Positions 1 to 12,954 of a stretch of 64,000 bases of DNA are shown here, one piece after another (position 1 is the first letter of the stretch; each line of letters opens with the position of its first letter). Below the pieces are notes generated by a model. That model was not told the origin of the DNA and searched no databases. It was given only the letters and a program-made list of their open reading frames with translations. The stretch spans positions 214,285-278,284 of the forward strand of contig NMRB01000070.1 of NCBI GenBank assembly GCA_002633025.1, given 5' to 3'. This stretch comes from Notospermus geniculatus (lineage: Eukaryota; Nemertea; Pilidiophora; Heteronemertea; Lineidae). A program made the translations under genes and the position numbers.

Positions 1-223
1 GATCAAGGCCTACTCTTCAAAATTTGCTTTCCAGAAGAAGACGAATGCACGCAACGATGATCTGCTTCTGGCTTATTTTGGTCCTTAGTTCATGCCGTTG
101 GATTTAACGATCATGTATGCTTTTAAATCGAGATTGAGGGCGATCTGGAAGGCGTGGAAGATTGGGAATACGGACGATGATGGAAACTGTCCTCCGATAT
201 CCCGCAGGGAAGTTGTAAGAATA

Positions 224-353
224 GGGAGTTTTCGCAAAGCCCCCGAAACGCCAACGCGAACGTCTATCCTTTTGTTCTGTGCTCTCTACTTGGCATCGAA
301 CAATGGGTTTGGCGTTCCCGTTGACGTTTCAGGGGCCTTGCGAAAACTCCCTA
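224..353. mobile_element. Fold-back element, family A, copy 1
   Basis: The two ends form an inverted repeat of about 40 bp: GGGAGTTTTCGCAA at 224 pairs with TTGCGAAAACTCCC ending at 351. The inner arms carry GCCAACGCGAAC and its near-complement GTTCCCGTTGACG. A similar sequence occurs at 1917 in reverse orientation and a half copy occurs at 41653, so this is a dispersed family. An open frame runs across it on the plus strand, but the inverted symmetry explains that frame better than coding does. No transposase is present, so the element is non-autonomous if it is mobile. Confidence 0.6.
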
Positions 354-1916
354 ATGATTGGACTAGCGTGGGTGAGGATTGTTGATGAGGCAGTGCGTAT
401 TGCTTGGCGTGTAAGTGGCGTTGTGGCAGAATATCGGTATTAATGACTTGAAGTTGAAGAGAAGTTGATGGCTTAGAGTTCCTTTCTGACCCCGATGATG
501 ACGAGTAGCCTGCTCAGTAAAGTGCTTTTCAGAATGTCCGGTGCTTTTTGCAGTCATTTTACCTTGCATTGCAATGGAACCTAACCACAAACCACAAATT
601 GGGCAATAACGTGTGCATGTCAATTCACGGTTGACAGGTCATTCTAGCTAAGGTTACCCGTGTCAAACCCGTGTGTACGAAAATCCCGTCGACAGGTCAC
701 ACTACCTCATTGCAGTGAAGAAACCCGGCGACAGGGGCCTGCATGCAATGACTCACCTGTCATTTCACCTGGCACACATGGTTGGAGGCGCGAAAAAGAC
801 TTCACTTAATGGCTGCGCCATCTTTCTTCGTGCAAAGATCTAACGTAAAAACGGGGGTTTACAAAAAGCACGGCGAGCTTGCATGTCTCAAAAACCCGTT
901 GTAGTAGAATGTCATGTACCCCGACATGAAATGTCCCCCAACAAAAGATTCTGACGGAATGAGCGTCTAGCTACAAAATAGGCCGGACACTAACAGATAG
1001 GAACTTCTGTCACGAGATGTCCCCTGAAAAAAGAAGCGGACATCTGGTATCGGGAACATTAGATTTCATTACACCGTGTTTTTCGCACACGAGTTTCTCA
1101 AAGTCAGGTGTAAAGTCGGTGAGCGTTTCTGTAGCTCAGTGTTCCCCAACAATAGACGCGGCCTAGAATGGTTATTGTTGGGTCAGTTGCCACTTAATCC
1201 GTCAGGAGGGAAACAATAAGAAAAACACAGAAATACGGGGAACACTGATCGACGTTACACCGGCAATTCAGAGGTGTGACCGCAAAAAATCTAGGGATTT
1301 TATGTAGTGTAACGACGGCTACCTGTTGAATGACTTCGTTAGCGTACAGTTTGTATAAAAGTTATACAGTGTATTACAGAACGAAGTAATCCCACAACAA
1401 ATTGTGTCACAGTGTTATTCTTTTCATCCAGTCATCCTTTACACAAATCTCGTAACTAGTTGTTACGATTATGCTACCTCTACTCAATTACGGTATTAGG
1501 AATAATACAAGCTCTTCCATTTACCATTATGCTTCCCTACTATATTACGGTATTATTAGAACTTAGAAAATTTTTATGACATGGACTCGCGTCGAGGTAA
1601 GTTGGATTCTCCCGTATATTACAACATCAAACCTATCTTTGACAGTATCTACTGTGTATCTTTTGTTACTATATGTGAGAAAGTCCAGAGATGATTTAAT
1701 ACACTGAGAAATATCTTGATCTTTTCCATTTTCGAAAGCAGAGTTGGCGGCCTTTTCCGTATCCAGATTTGCATCGTTGCAAAGGCGGAAGACTGCGCCG
1801 TTTGAGGCGGCGATAGTGCTCAGTGTCGTGTGAGGCTTCGGCAAGACTTTTCCGTGTACGCAGACGACTGGAGTCAAATCTGATACCATGTGATAACATT
1901 GCAGTTAGTCAGTTTT
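354..1916. other. No gene recognised; non-coding
   Basis: No frame here looks like protein and no RNA gene is visible. Minor structure only: the word GACAGGTCA or a close variant recurs several times between 635 and 760. TCAGTGTTCCCC at 1137 is complementary to GGGGAACACTGA at 1238. The block around ATTATGCTACC (1468-1507) is partly repeated at 1526-1558. A 108-codon minus-strand frame at 1563-1889 has no recognisable features. Confidence 0.5.
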
Positions 1917-2040
1917 CGCTAGCCCCCGAGGAACACGACAGCGCGAACGCCAATCCCATAGGCCCGCGAAGAGCGAGTGTACCGAACAAAACGAACGACG
2001 TTCGCGTTGGCATTACGGGGCTTTGCGCGAACTTTCCTCG
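1913..2040. mobile_element. Fold-back element, family A, copy 2 (reversed)
   Basis: In reverse complement this matches the element at 224 from end to end, including the central TTTTGTTC block and both arms. GACGTTCGCGTTGGC at 1998-2012 corresponds to GCCAACGCGAACGTC at 249-263. The terminal arms are AGTTTTCGC on the left and GCGCGAACTTTCC on the right. The two copies are clearly diverged, so this insertion is not recent. Confidence 0.55.
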
Positions 2041-2099
2041 ATCGCGTACACGGGGAAACGTCCTGCCGAAGGAACCCTCGAAAACCAGTGTATTGTAGG

Positions 2100-2676
2100 G
2101 GGACACTGCCAGAGGGGGAGCAACTAATGTTTCAGAGGTCTTAAAAACCTATCGGAACTCATCGAATGATTTTTTATTCGTGGAAATTTTCTCGGAGGGT
2201 GTGTTTCTTGGTCCAGACGAGTTGATGTCTTTTCATGTTAGAAACACCTCATGACGGCTTGTCATTTCAATTTTGGCCAGAAAAGTCACTGGTGTGGTCC
2301 ATTTTATTTTCTATTCCACTGAAGGTCGATTCCTTTCAATAGTTATTGTTTCAAACGAAATATTTCTTGGAGTGTCCAAAGTTGATGTTGTGGTGAAATG
2401 CGACAAACTAAGGACAACTTATCTAGGCATAGGATGGATTATGTGTCAAAGGTCAGACATTCGAAAATATGTTGAGACATTCTAGAAAATAGTCCACAAG
2501 AAGGAAATGCTGTACTGTACACAGTAATCACTCAGAAACATATGGCGTCGACTTCGGCAATGTTCGGGCTGACTTCGCTACCATTCGTTTCCGTCCATTC
2601 AGTCCATTATTCCATGTGTAGTCACATGACCATTACTCCCAGGTTGACCTGGAGATGGTGTAACTCTGCTTTCTCA
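2100..2676. other. No gene; 3' flank of the minus-strand peptide exon
   Basis: No coding signal was found. On the minus strand this is the region downstream of the stop codon at 2677-2679. The first plausible polyadenylation hexamer I see is AATAAA on the minus strand (plus-strand 2303-2308), about 370 bp past the stop. That would give a long but possible 3' UTR. Confidence 0.35.
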
Positions 2677-2889
2677 TCAGCAGTTCAGCTTGATAACTCT
2701 GTTCTCGTATCTGACGTACTTTTTGGTCTTGCAAATGTAGGCCCTCCAACAACAAATCCTGAACTTTTTGACGCACTGTGACTTGCTGTCGGCGCACTCT
2801 CGGTTGGCCTGGATGCATCTTGGGTCACAGCCTGAGCCGGACGTGACCATGGCTGCGACTAGCAGACATGTCAAAAGGAGAAACGCTGA
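2677..2889 (-). CDS. Terminal exon of a small secreted cysteine-rich peptide
   Basis: Seen: on the minus strand a strong splice acceptor (a run of T's then CAG, plus-strand 2890-2900) precedes an open exon starting TCAGCG and ending in TGA at 2679-2677. The exon encodes about 70 residues. The first 14 or so are strongly hydrophobic (AFLLLTCLLVAAMV), followed by a small-residue TSGSG stretch typical of a signal-peptide cleavage region. Then comes a basic domain with cysteines spaced C-X3-C-X6-C-X6-C-X6-CC-X5-C-X16-C, eight in all. The initiator Met is not in this exon; the frame is entered in phase 0 from an upstream exon that I could not place. Inference: a secreted disulfide-rich peptide. 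I do not recognise the family, so defence, signalling or venom-type roles are all open. An internal GTACGT after the last clustered cysteine could be an alternative donor that removes the tail. The signal core, cysteine pattern and acceptor together make chance unlikely. Confidence 0.6.
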   Translation of the reverse strand, partial: SAFLLLTCLLVAAMVTSGSGCDPRCIQANRECADSKSQCVKKFRICCWRAYICKTKKYVRYENRVIKLNC

Positions 2890-2952
2890 CTGAAAAAAAC
2901 AAAAGAATATTTGATGAGCCACTGGTGTAATCGTGACACGATGTCTTTCCAC

Positions 2953-5900
2953 AAGAGTGTGGTAACATTTCTTGCTTGAGGTTCTGAAATTTAATCAAGA
3001 AAGTAATTAGGAAACAACATGTCCTGTCTGTTTAATCGTTTCCCGGCTGAAATGGACAAGGTTCCGATGTGCTCTCGGACATCCCGGTGTGCCCATCTGC
3101 CAGTGTGCCCGTATGTCAGTGTTGGGAAACGCTGGCAGATAGATCAACAAATTTCTCTGTGTTTGACGTCGCAGCTTGTTCCGTCAGACAATAGTCGGGA
3201 AACTTAGATGGGAACATTCAAAAACGTTACACCATGCAGCCAATGCGAAAATCAGTCCACTGGCCTGATTGCACCAGAATATGGTGAACAATAGGCGGGA
3301 CATTTGGATACACTGTATGGCTGTGTTGGTGTACAAGAAAAAAAAGAGCCAATAACATCTGCCAAGATTCCAGTATTCCGTGGAGGAATATTTTGCAATT
3401 TGCATCATTTCTTCCACAATGTCGAAGGTGGAAATTTAATTTTCTCAACAAACATGCCATAATTGAGATTAACACAATTTGCATGCAGTGATGCAACCTT
3501 ACGGGAATAAAGCATCCGTTGCGTGTTCTGTCGAGGTTGCTTCTTCACTGGACTGATTCATTGCAATGTGATTCAACTTTATACATCCAGAAATTCGTGC
3601 CGGGGTAAACGTTAATACCACCCACGCGACCAAACTCTAGGCTGCAATTGGCCTCATCATCTCTATAGTGTCACAAAAAAAGGTTATCCCTTCAGCGCAA
3701 TGAGAAAAAAATGCGCCGTAAGGGAGCTGTCGTTATTCAAAGGAAAAGGTCCAGGCCAATGTTGCTGACTGAATTCCGAATGTGAACCTACTGTTTACTC
3801 TCTGTCTCTGCGCTGTGGGAAAGCCAAGGACTGCCATTTCTGCAGGGCTATACTTCAGCAACGCAGCGTTAACCAATACACATCAATAAAACAATAGAAA
3901 TCGTTGTCTGTCGGTAAAAAGTCATTACTTTTTCCATCAGAGAGCCAGAGATGAGAATGTTAAGTTTTCATTACGTTTCTGTTCCTTCGGCTGCGAATGT
4001 GAACGATGATCCATCCTTGTCAGGCCCTGTAGTGACAAAAGAAGCTTAAGTTGCTGATACTCACGTTCCTGATACGATTATCTCATCAAATATGTATAAA
4101 ACTGACACTGACTAATGAAAAATGTCTTATTTAGTTGGGTTACCCTGCCAGAGACGTAAGTTGTTTTCTGAGCGTGTTAATGTCGCTCGATCCGAATACT
4201 GAGCAAGATCTCGGCCCGGGCAAAAATACAGGAGTTATTTTCAAAATGCATCCTGTATCATTCTTTGCCCCCTCCAGTAATCATATGTGCAAATGACGGA
4301 GACGGTATTTTTCTGTCGAGCAGTTTCAGTCATTGAAAACCCCGATGTCTCACAGCGGGCGAAATGAAACGGGCGAGTTCCCCAGATATGATGTGGTCGA
4401 AAACACACCGTTGTCAGTTTTTCTTCATCTACATGTATTTCCGTTGGTTTAACTCAGGTGCATTTTATAGTACAATCGTGACAGCTTTATTTCCGCGGAC
4501 TAAAAAACATCTACACTCTCAATCGGCGTACGGTATTTCCAGCGGCATTCGTTTTCCTGGGATTCATGAAACATTCATGTGGTTTTTAATTAGGCCATTA
4601 CTGCCAGGCTGAAAAAGGCAGTTTTTCAGGTACAACGCTTGGCACGAAAGCGGACGTGAAGTTGGTCATTTGAAAGAACAGCGTTCCGCCTTCTCATAAT
4701 TTCACGCCGTTCAACCTCTCAATATTCTCGAGCATGCTTGAAGAATATTAAAAAGCCGCAGTGCACTTTACGTGGAAAGTCCGAACTCATGATGTTCTTT
4801 TTCTGTCAGACATAGGCAGCCAAACTTCTACTTCGCGGTCCTTGGGAATGGTGCCTCATATGGTTCATCTCCAGAGCTGCTTCGCCCAGACTAGTATCAA
4901 AACCACTTGATTAGGCTATAAACCAAATCTAATCTGCGCTAAAAGCCCAAGGGATTCCTGCTAACGCTCCCCACGCGACTGGATGCAGATTTGGGAATAT
5001 ACCAAATGAAATCATGGCACTTCGCTGCATTAGTTAGCTTCAATTCTGTTATACTTTTAAGACGTTTTACATGTATAACCAGAAGTGTGGGTTGTCCGTT
5101 TAGTTCGCAGTTTAGATTATGGTGAAGTGATAAGCACTTGCATGGCAGCAACATTTGTCAAAAAATGAACACTCGAAAATAACTTCAAATTGGTGACGAT
5201 CGAGCCTGGAGTTGCTGTTCCGAATAGAAGTGATTATTTACACAGCATGCGCTGTAGAAGCGAGGCCCCAAAGTTGCTTTCAAAGTACGTTCGTTCTCAT
5301 TACCAGCCGTACTGTATGTGGCAGTTTCTCAATCCAGCAGTAATCACTCTGCTATGGCTAACAACATACTTCCCGGAGGCGGCGTTCACGTCCATTTTTT
5401 TTACGATGATGCCCCTCGGAGGGAAAGAACAATTATAAAACTGATGATACTAATTGTAATTGTTGTTTTGAGCCAATCTGCACGAAAGCGTATTTTTAGG
5501 ACCATGTTCTTCCTGATGTAGCCGTATTGTTTTTTTCTTCGTCTGGCGAATGAGATACTGTGGGGCAGATCTAGGTGCCAGCCGATCGATAAACTCCTTC
5601 ACAAACTCGTCTACAGCAAATGGGTATCTTTGGCAACATTTAACCACATGAAGTGTGAACATGGCAAGGCCCTGCCCTCATCTTTTGCCTTTACTGTTCA
5701 AGACAGTGCCCGGCGAATGTTTTGGAAAGAATTTATTCTGTGGCTGGTGCTGTTTACAGAGCAAGCTGTGAAAGCAAGGAGAAACATTGGCACTTGCTTT
5801 AATTCACAGCATGCCCCAAACCAAACACAGTCATTATGCAAATGAACTTAGCAACAGTGATCTGATTGGATAGAATACAAATCGTGCTGTGGAAGCAAGG

Positions 5901-7859
5901 CACTGAAGTCGCGGCCTTGCTTATACAGCGTGCTGTGTTTGAAATCACTTCCTAATTCTATACAGCGTGTTTTGCGCTGCAAGGAAGTCCTGCTTCATTG
6001 TGAATGGCAGCCTCTCAGCTGTACGAAATAGCCAAATGACCCTGTAAAATGAAAAATTGTTCCGGGAACTGCGTCATCCAACTTTTCAAGCACTTGTCGG
6101 CGGCGATTGCGTTCATGAAACAAAATGTTCTATTAAACAGACCAAGTCTCGGTTGGAAGGCCATTAGTTGCTCGCCTGTCTAGAGCTGGGTGCCACGTTG
6201 CTGGTATTTTACGCTGCTAACAGCGATTTTACGATGGTTTATATTGACAATAACGACATTTGGATTAAAATGAATGAAAAATATACATAACTATGCCATA
6301 AAACGCACTGCGCTGATCTAAATCACCACGGATTTGTTCTGTGATTGTTTCTTTTTTTCGTCCTATTTTTCTCAAATGTTACCAACGCGATGAGAATGCG
6401 GATGGCCTATTACTGGACATGACGAGACATTTTCGAGCACAACTCGATCTAATGTGATGCAATTGTACCATTAGTTACGGCTACTAACACTCAGTTCGTC
6501 TGTCACATCACGATCGCCGAAAATCTGTTCAAGCCTGTTTTGAAGCCAGTGTTTCATAGTGGTAAACGGGCGCGTTCGATTTTTCATTAACTTCGCTTTT
6601 GTTCCGGGATACGAGAGTATAGTCGGCTACTTTCGGCCTGTACCGAAGAACCCCTGTCATCGAGAACCTTGTTGAAGATTTAGCATACCGCATAGTGTAT
6701 GATGAAGCATCCCCTGTGTCAAAACAACGATTTCACCTCGTTAATTGGCATTGTTTGGGGAGTTGTTAGATTACGTCCTGTATCTTGCATCACGCAAAAG
6801 CTCAATATAAGATATTCAAGCGACACACTGGCGTTGTTTGACTGAATCACATTTATAATAGTCTCAGAACTCCAGTCAAGTGGGGATGCAGTGATTTAAT
6901 GAGACTACACACGCAAGCGAAACTCGTAAACGAAACTTTTTGGCGACATCAATGAAGAATAATATACATGTAAATACATCGGGTGATGCTGAAACCATGA
7001 GAAAAAGATGTTCTTTTTGCAATTGCCATATACAACATTTAAGAGTTACTTCATATATTATGGATAATGATGCATTGCGGAAACTGGTCTGGTGAACGTG
7101 GAAGAAATACAGGGACATATTTTTCGTTTTACTAGTATCAGATGAACAGGTACTAGAGAGATTCACAGCCGATTGCCTAAGACAAAGTTTAACGATTTTT
7201 CACCTATTGTTTGAGTCGGCGTGAAGGAATCCTGCCTGAATGTTGCCGTAGCGGCCTATCACGAATCTGTTATAGCGAGCCACATGGTTTGATTTTTTGA
7301 TGCCCAATTTATTCCCTTCCTCAAATGACTCTTTAAAGGGAAAATGTGCAAGTACAGAAATTATATACGAAAGTAATGATAAATAAATCAAATGGTTTAT
7401 ATCTTAGAAATATAGATGTATTTCTTTTGTCATCAAACGCAGTGCGCCTGATACTTACAGATCAACATCTGACGCCTTTGGCTGGCATTCGCTCCAAAGC
7501 TCATTTTTCACAGGAATATTTGCATAATTTGTAAAGTGGTAAACTAGCGTAAATCATTCGACGTATGGTTTATCTTTCCATTTTATATTCAAACCAAGAA
7601 AACCAACAAAGGCCACACCAAATGGGATTATAAGGAAAGTCATGAATTAATCATGAAAATATTCAATGACGAGCGACTTACGAGATTTGCAAGTTTTGAG
7701 AATGGTTTTCGTTCTGAAGGTCTTTGAATTATGTCTCGCCGATGTCCGTTGAAGTCACCTTGTCTGCGGTACATCTTGACTTAGGTTTTAGGTTATCTCC
7801 ATGCAGAGAGTGCCATTTTGATAAAACTCCTGTCATATCTGCGTGGAGAGTATGTCATT
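2953..7859. other. 4.9 kb without a recognisable gene
   Basis: Only short frames below 100 codons were found, with none showing conserved motifs, signal peptides or splice-bounded structure. At 3080-3240 there are loose repeats of GTGTGCCC and a terminal AAACGTTACACC that also ends the element at 24043, so a decayed relative may lie there. The missing first exon of the cysteine-rich peptide should lie upstream of it on the minus strand, probably in this stretch. Confidence 0.45.
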
Positions 7860-7869
7860 CACTAGCACC

Positions 7870-8235
7870 CGTAATTTCATGGTTGTGTACCCGTAGTGAA
7901 TATATGTCATTGATACCCAAGGTTTTATGTACCCGTAGTGAATAAATGTCATTGTACCCAAGGTTACCAATAAAATGGCCTTGCGGAGAACAAAACAATA
8001 GATTTAAATTAACGTGCCTTGTAACAGAGCGAACAATAGATTTTAGGTATTTAAATTCACGTGGCTTTGTGTTTAGCGAACAATAGATTTTCACATACGT
8101 CAATTTACGTGGCCATTGTGTAGAGCAAAGAATAGGTCGGCAGACAAATTTGTAGTAGGGCAGGGCGACAATTTTCATCTCCTTGCGGAGAGCGAACAAT
8201 TGACCTTTAGGTCATCAATTTACGGAAATCTTTTG
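7870..8235. repeat. Degenerate tandem repeat, 35-60 bp units
   Basis: The phrase GTACCCGTAGTGAATA occurs at about 7888 and 7929. After it, a diverged unit recurs with the cores GCGAACAATAGATTT and ATTTACGTGGC at about 7983, 8022, 8077, 8125 and 8190. Spacing is irregular and the units differ by substitutions and indels, as expected for an old minisatellite. A 114-codon minus-strand frame across it contains two repeats of a roughly 12-residue phrase and is probably a by-product of the array. Confidence 0.55.
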
Positions 8236-8239
8236 GTTC

Positions 8240-11200
8240 CTACTGTTTGTTCATCAACACTGAAACACTCTCAACTCTCAAACAATGTGTACGAGCGTAT
8301 GGCGTAAAATTGAAGAGAGTATTTAGAGGATTGAGACTCCCCTATGTTTCCAATTTCTCAAAATCCCAGACGGGTACCCCATATCACAAAGCAGTCAAAG
8401 GGCGGCCGCGCCGATACCACACTAATCCTAGAATGGCTGCTTCGTGTTCTCCCACAGGACACGCGATCGATTTGAAAATATGCGCTGATTAGGCCCCCCT
8501 CTCATGCCTCTTATTTTGAAGTGTTGCTATGGCATCGCATTCCGATGGGAATCAACATTGATGTATTTTGAGTGTTTTGTAGTAAAGAACCGGTCGACGA
8601 GTGGTAAGATCATTTCCAATGTACTTAGACGTGCCAGACATTGAGAAGAAAAGCTCTCGTCTAATTTGAAACAATCTGATACTGAAAGCTCCTGACTAAA
8701 ACGTTTTTTTTTCACGAAGTTTTCACGCACTTCGTCCTACGCCGTGGTAGATCACACTTCGTTCCATGTTCAGACATGTCAGAGAGATGGCCACAATACT
8801 GCTGCTGTTCCCTTTCGACTCGGCTCGCATCGGCAATCTTTAAAGGGCCTCTAGCTTTTTAGTGCATATTGATATGATTAATAACACAGAATTGGTGGCA
8901 TGAGGATGCAACTTGGGCATTTTTCTTGAAGTAAAATTTCATCAGTGGCAACATTTGATCAACAATTCATGAGTTCATAGTTACTAGCGCCACCTGTTGT
9001 AGAGTTGTAGTACTGATAGTAGGCTAATAGCAAGCTGCCTCTAGAAGCCCTTTAAGCCAAATCTTGGCGTTGATATCGATGAGGTTAACTGTCCTTCTAT
9101 CAAATTTGATAGATTGGTGGCCGCCTTGGCCGGGACTCCATGCTTCAAAGACCATGGCGTTGTAATTAATTTCATTTCGGGTGTTCGGTCGTGCAGAAAA
9201 TTGATACTAAATCAGATGCACGGGTAGAACCCCTTGGCGATATTTTTCCTCACTCGAGATGCCAAATTTGTATAAAAACTGTCCATGTGATGTAATGGCA
9301 CCACTGGAGTGTAGGAGACCTGAATTAATGTTATACTTAAATAGCGTTTTTCCGTATCAGTACGCTCAATCTTATAGACGGTCACAAATGTGCTTCAAAC
9401 ACGACCAGTGCCACATGAGTACCGCTAGATTTTTTGCCACAAAGTTACGTTTTATTGTACAATGTCTCGCCCACATGCATCGACTAGTGAGATCACTATA
9501 TTGAATCGCAAAGGCCTTGTCCTAGCAAGGCCTCCATTGCATCGGTGTCAATTTCAACTCTTTGGTCGTGACCCTTCATTTATCATTGGATACCACTGTT
9601 CTCTTAGTTCTATTTAGTCTGGGGCGCTCATATTCTTGGTAAAGGTCACTACAAAGCGTATGCGCAAAATTTCACCATTTCTTCCTTGCTCAGTTTTTGT
9701 GTGTAACACCCAAAAGGTCAAAAGATGACATGAACACAAAAAGAACATAAGAAAAAGTGACGGAAAAAGATCTGCAGTAGCAAAGAAATCCGTCTTTCGT
9801 GGTCAGGGAATGGCGCGGGGATGCAAAGTGGTCTTTCAAAAAGGATTACATCTTTCACACCGACCCTCATCAGCGTTACTAATCTTTGCCATGCATGGCT
9901 TTTGTAGGGGACCTCATTTGCGGAGCCACCAAGCATTGCCTTCTGTGCAATTTCCTGAAATCTTTAAACGATAAGGGATGCTTTCTTATGACGTCCGGTT
10001 CCTCTAACACACGTGATCGCTGGTTACATCGATGCCTGGCAACTTTCTCCCTGGGGGTTATTCAAATGTTTCTGTGGGATAAAAGCTTTCTTAACCTTTG
10101 TAAACCTATATTGCTTGTGGTGAAAAACAAAGATCGGCAAACCTTGTGGGCAATTGCTTATGGTATCAGGTTGTTGAAGGAAATGTGTTTGATATCTCAC
10201 TGCCTAACTCTTGAGAAGCTTTGCTTTACTTGATCATAATCCACCATGACAGTGGTACAGGTTCCCATCTTTACCCTGCACAGCTCTCACGCCTGGTTTC
10301 GCCGACATCGTATTTATGAAATATCAACAAGTGACCGCACTGTTGTCGGTATCCGTGCGATGCGAACAGGCCGTGATTCTAAATTCTCACGATGACATTT
10401 TCAATATGCGATATATTTGACATGCGCATACTAAATCGAATTTGAATAGGAATGGGCGGGTTGTTAAGCTGTCGGGTGCCGTGTTAATGTGATATTGATG
10501 GGCCTTTAATCCCCTGTCAGCGGAGATCTATGTGCCTAGTTCTTCTCAAGGAATGTAGGCAAGTGATCTCCGGAGAATTTGAAAGCTTGCGGTGTTGTGT
10601 TACTTCGAGATAAGCACTTTTTAGTTGTTTAAAAATGACGATTACGACACGATTTTCAGCATGCAAAGATGAATGCTGAGCTCTATCCGTGTTACGTGAT
10701 CTAGCATGGACAAGATAGTGGCTTATACCTTGGAGCATTTGAATCCTGAGCGGTCGGGTTGCATTGATAATCATGTTTTTGAGTCGCTTACAAAATCAGC
10801 TTCTGACACATTGCGTTAGAAGATCCAGGAAGAAAGGAAAAGGCTGATGCCTTATTGATCGGGTTTCGTGTAAATTCACGTATCGAAGAACATTCACGAC
10901 GACGACGCTGAGGTTACATGTAGTTTTGGTAGGCCTGCGTTTTTCGCTTTCTGGTCGGAAAATCCCACATGGTTTGATTTGCAGAAATTGCATCTTTTCG
11001 TCTGTGCCTTGCAAGAAAAGCAATCGCGTTCGCAGTTTACGGGGAAAGATACCAAATCAACTGGGGCAGGTATCGCCGTGTATTTTTATCAATTCTATCT
11101 GTCTTAAAGCTGCACCCCGAAGAGCTTTACGAGGGTCGAATGATGCGCTTAATGCGTTTTCTCAATCTCATATCATCAAGACAGAATTCCCAAAGGGAAG

Positions 11201-11555
11201 TGGTTATTTGGCAAGCAAATGCTTGCCGAATACACAGAAATTAGTCTTAAATGGCAAGCAGACATTAGTGAATATTCATGACCACCGATCGGTATGGACC
11301 AATGAAAATTAAGGCCTAATTAGACCTCATTAATTATGCAAACGGTATAGACTAAGATGGAGTCCTCGGACTCGCCTTCGCCGCCGTCGCAAAAAGGCAC
11401 CGAAAAGTTGTGATTGGGAGCAGGCTATGCCTCGAACGAAGATTAAGACGGCGTTAAAGGCATCGAACTGTTTATTTTCACAGCTAACTGCTGTGTATGC
11501 AGTAAAAGTGTAGTCTTGAACGCGCGTCTAGCNCCTTACCACTTTTTAGTGGGCT
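8240..11555. other. 3.3 kb without a recognisable gene
   Basis: Frames of 115 codons (9886-10233, plus) and 128 codons (10926-11312, plus) are the longest. Neither has compositional bias, a signal peptide, or a domain that I recognise, and neither is bounded by convincing splice sites. A single ambiguous base sits at 11533. Confidence 0.45.
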
Positions 11556-11558
11556 GTC

Positions 11559-11684
11559 AGGGCCGACCGCACCGAAAGTCCGATAGTGCCACCGGCGCCT
11601 ATCGGCAATTAGTCAACGCATTTTCCCATAAAACCGCCGATAGGCACCGAAAGCCCTATCGGACTTTCTGTGCGGTCGGCCCAG
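11559..11684. mobile_element. GC-rich fold-back hairpin element
   Basis: GGGCCGACCGCAC (11560-11572) pairs with GTGCGGTCGGCCC (11670-11682). The complementarity continues inward through GAAAGTCCGATAG and CGCCTATCGGC, giving arms of about 48 bp around a roughly 27-bp AT-rich loop. The termini start GGGCC like several other hairpins in the window, and there is no coding capacity. I saw no clear target-site duplication. Confidence 0.55.
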
Positions 11685-12547
11685 AGAGGCGCAGTGCAGT
11701 ACGATTCGACTTTATGGCCGTTGGTTCCAGCACCTGATTTGGTGTTTACCTATCGTGATTGGCATAAGTACTAGTATTATATCACAATAAAGCGGGACAA
11801 TTTTACAGGTGCTAATTTCGTTGATTTTGACTTCACCCATGCATTTGTCCTGATGTGTCGGCCTACAGAAATCATGATTAAGCTGCTTCAGGGTGTGCGC
11901 CTCTATCCTTGCTGAAATTTAATGCGCCGGGAATCTGTATATTTTTCGGGTTAAATTCCCTTCGGGAGATGGGCTCGAGGTTCTCATCGAGAAAGCTGAG
12001 AGTACCAACACTCGTTCCCACTTGGAGCTTCTATACTGATTCATTCAACGTTTTTAGATATCATGCACTGGTTGTTGTTTTGCGAGCTGTCTGTTTGTGC
12101 GGTACAAAGTAGGGAATAAGACACTTTAGTCCAGAACAGTTCTCACATCAAAATCACGTGATAGCAGTCGCGTATTCTGATTGGCTGATAGTAGTGTAAG
12201 CTCGATACATGGCATTCTTCACAAACAGTGGCTGAAACAAAGAAAAAAGTTCAGAAAAATACAGCGAGGATGTATTGCGTGATGAGTGGTTGAATAGACT
12301 GATTATCATGTAACACAATGTTACAATACTGGTGCTGGTGATGCGAAGTATCTTTTCTTCTGTTCTCATCGCTGCAGCGGAAGGAAACACGAAGCGTGCC
12401 GAGGTGAAATATTGGTAAATTAGTAGAGAAAAGTGCGAACATTGATTAGTTAATCTTTTTACTCTACAACATACACTGTGACGTTTGGAGAATTCTGTCA
12501 CTGGCGGCAATTTTTCGCAACCGAGAGTGCTCACTGTAGGCTTTTAA
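11685..12547. other. No gene recognised
   Basis: No coding or RNA feature is supported. A 126-codon minus-strand frame at 12154-12534 overlaps another minus-strand frame in a different phase and shows no domain or splice context. Confidence 0.4.
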
Positions 12548-12954
12548 GGCCCGTTTACACATGCAACTTTTCATATGCAACTTCATGCAACTTGTTGCAT
12601 AAACCTGATGAGACCAAAAATTTCATCGAAGTTGCATGTGTAAACGGGCATGCAACTTGTTGCAACTACCTACTGCAACTTGTTGCAAATTTAGGATCCA
12701 GATTCTATTTTCTGGTGAAGTTGCAACAAGTTGCACGTCGCTGGCCAATGAGAATACAGCAAAAAATCATGTGACGTCTACTAAAGCCAAAATGGCTGCC
12801 GAACAAAGGATTCCCGCCAAAAAACCTGCAACTTGTTGCGAACTTCTGCAACTTATCGCACTGGATGTTGCAATGTGTAAACGTCACAGATAGACTGCAA
12901 CAAGTTGCAGGTTGCAGCAACTTGCAACTTGGTGCAACCTAGTGTAAACCGCCC
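12548..12954. mobile_element. Compound element rich in GCAACTTGTTGC
   Basis: The outer ends GGCCCGTTTACAC (12548) and GTGTAAACCGCCC (12942-12954) are inverted repeats. The interior is packed with the self-complementary word GCAACTTGTTGC and its variants in both orientations. A smaller fold-back is nested at the left: CCCGTTTACACATGCAAC at 12550 is complementary to GTTGCATGTGTAAACGGG near 12632-12649. The right-hand part also carries partial ends (GTGTAAACGTC near 12875). This suggests an element assembled by insertion or duplication of its own ends. Several short frames across it are translations of the repeat. Confidence 0.6.
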
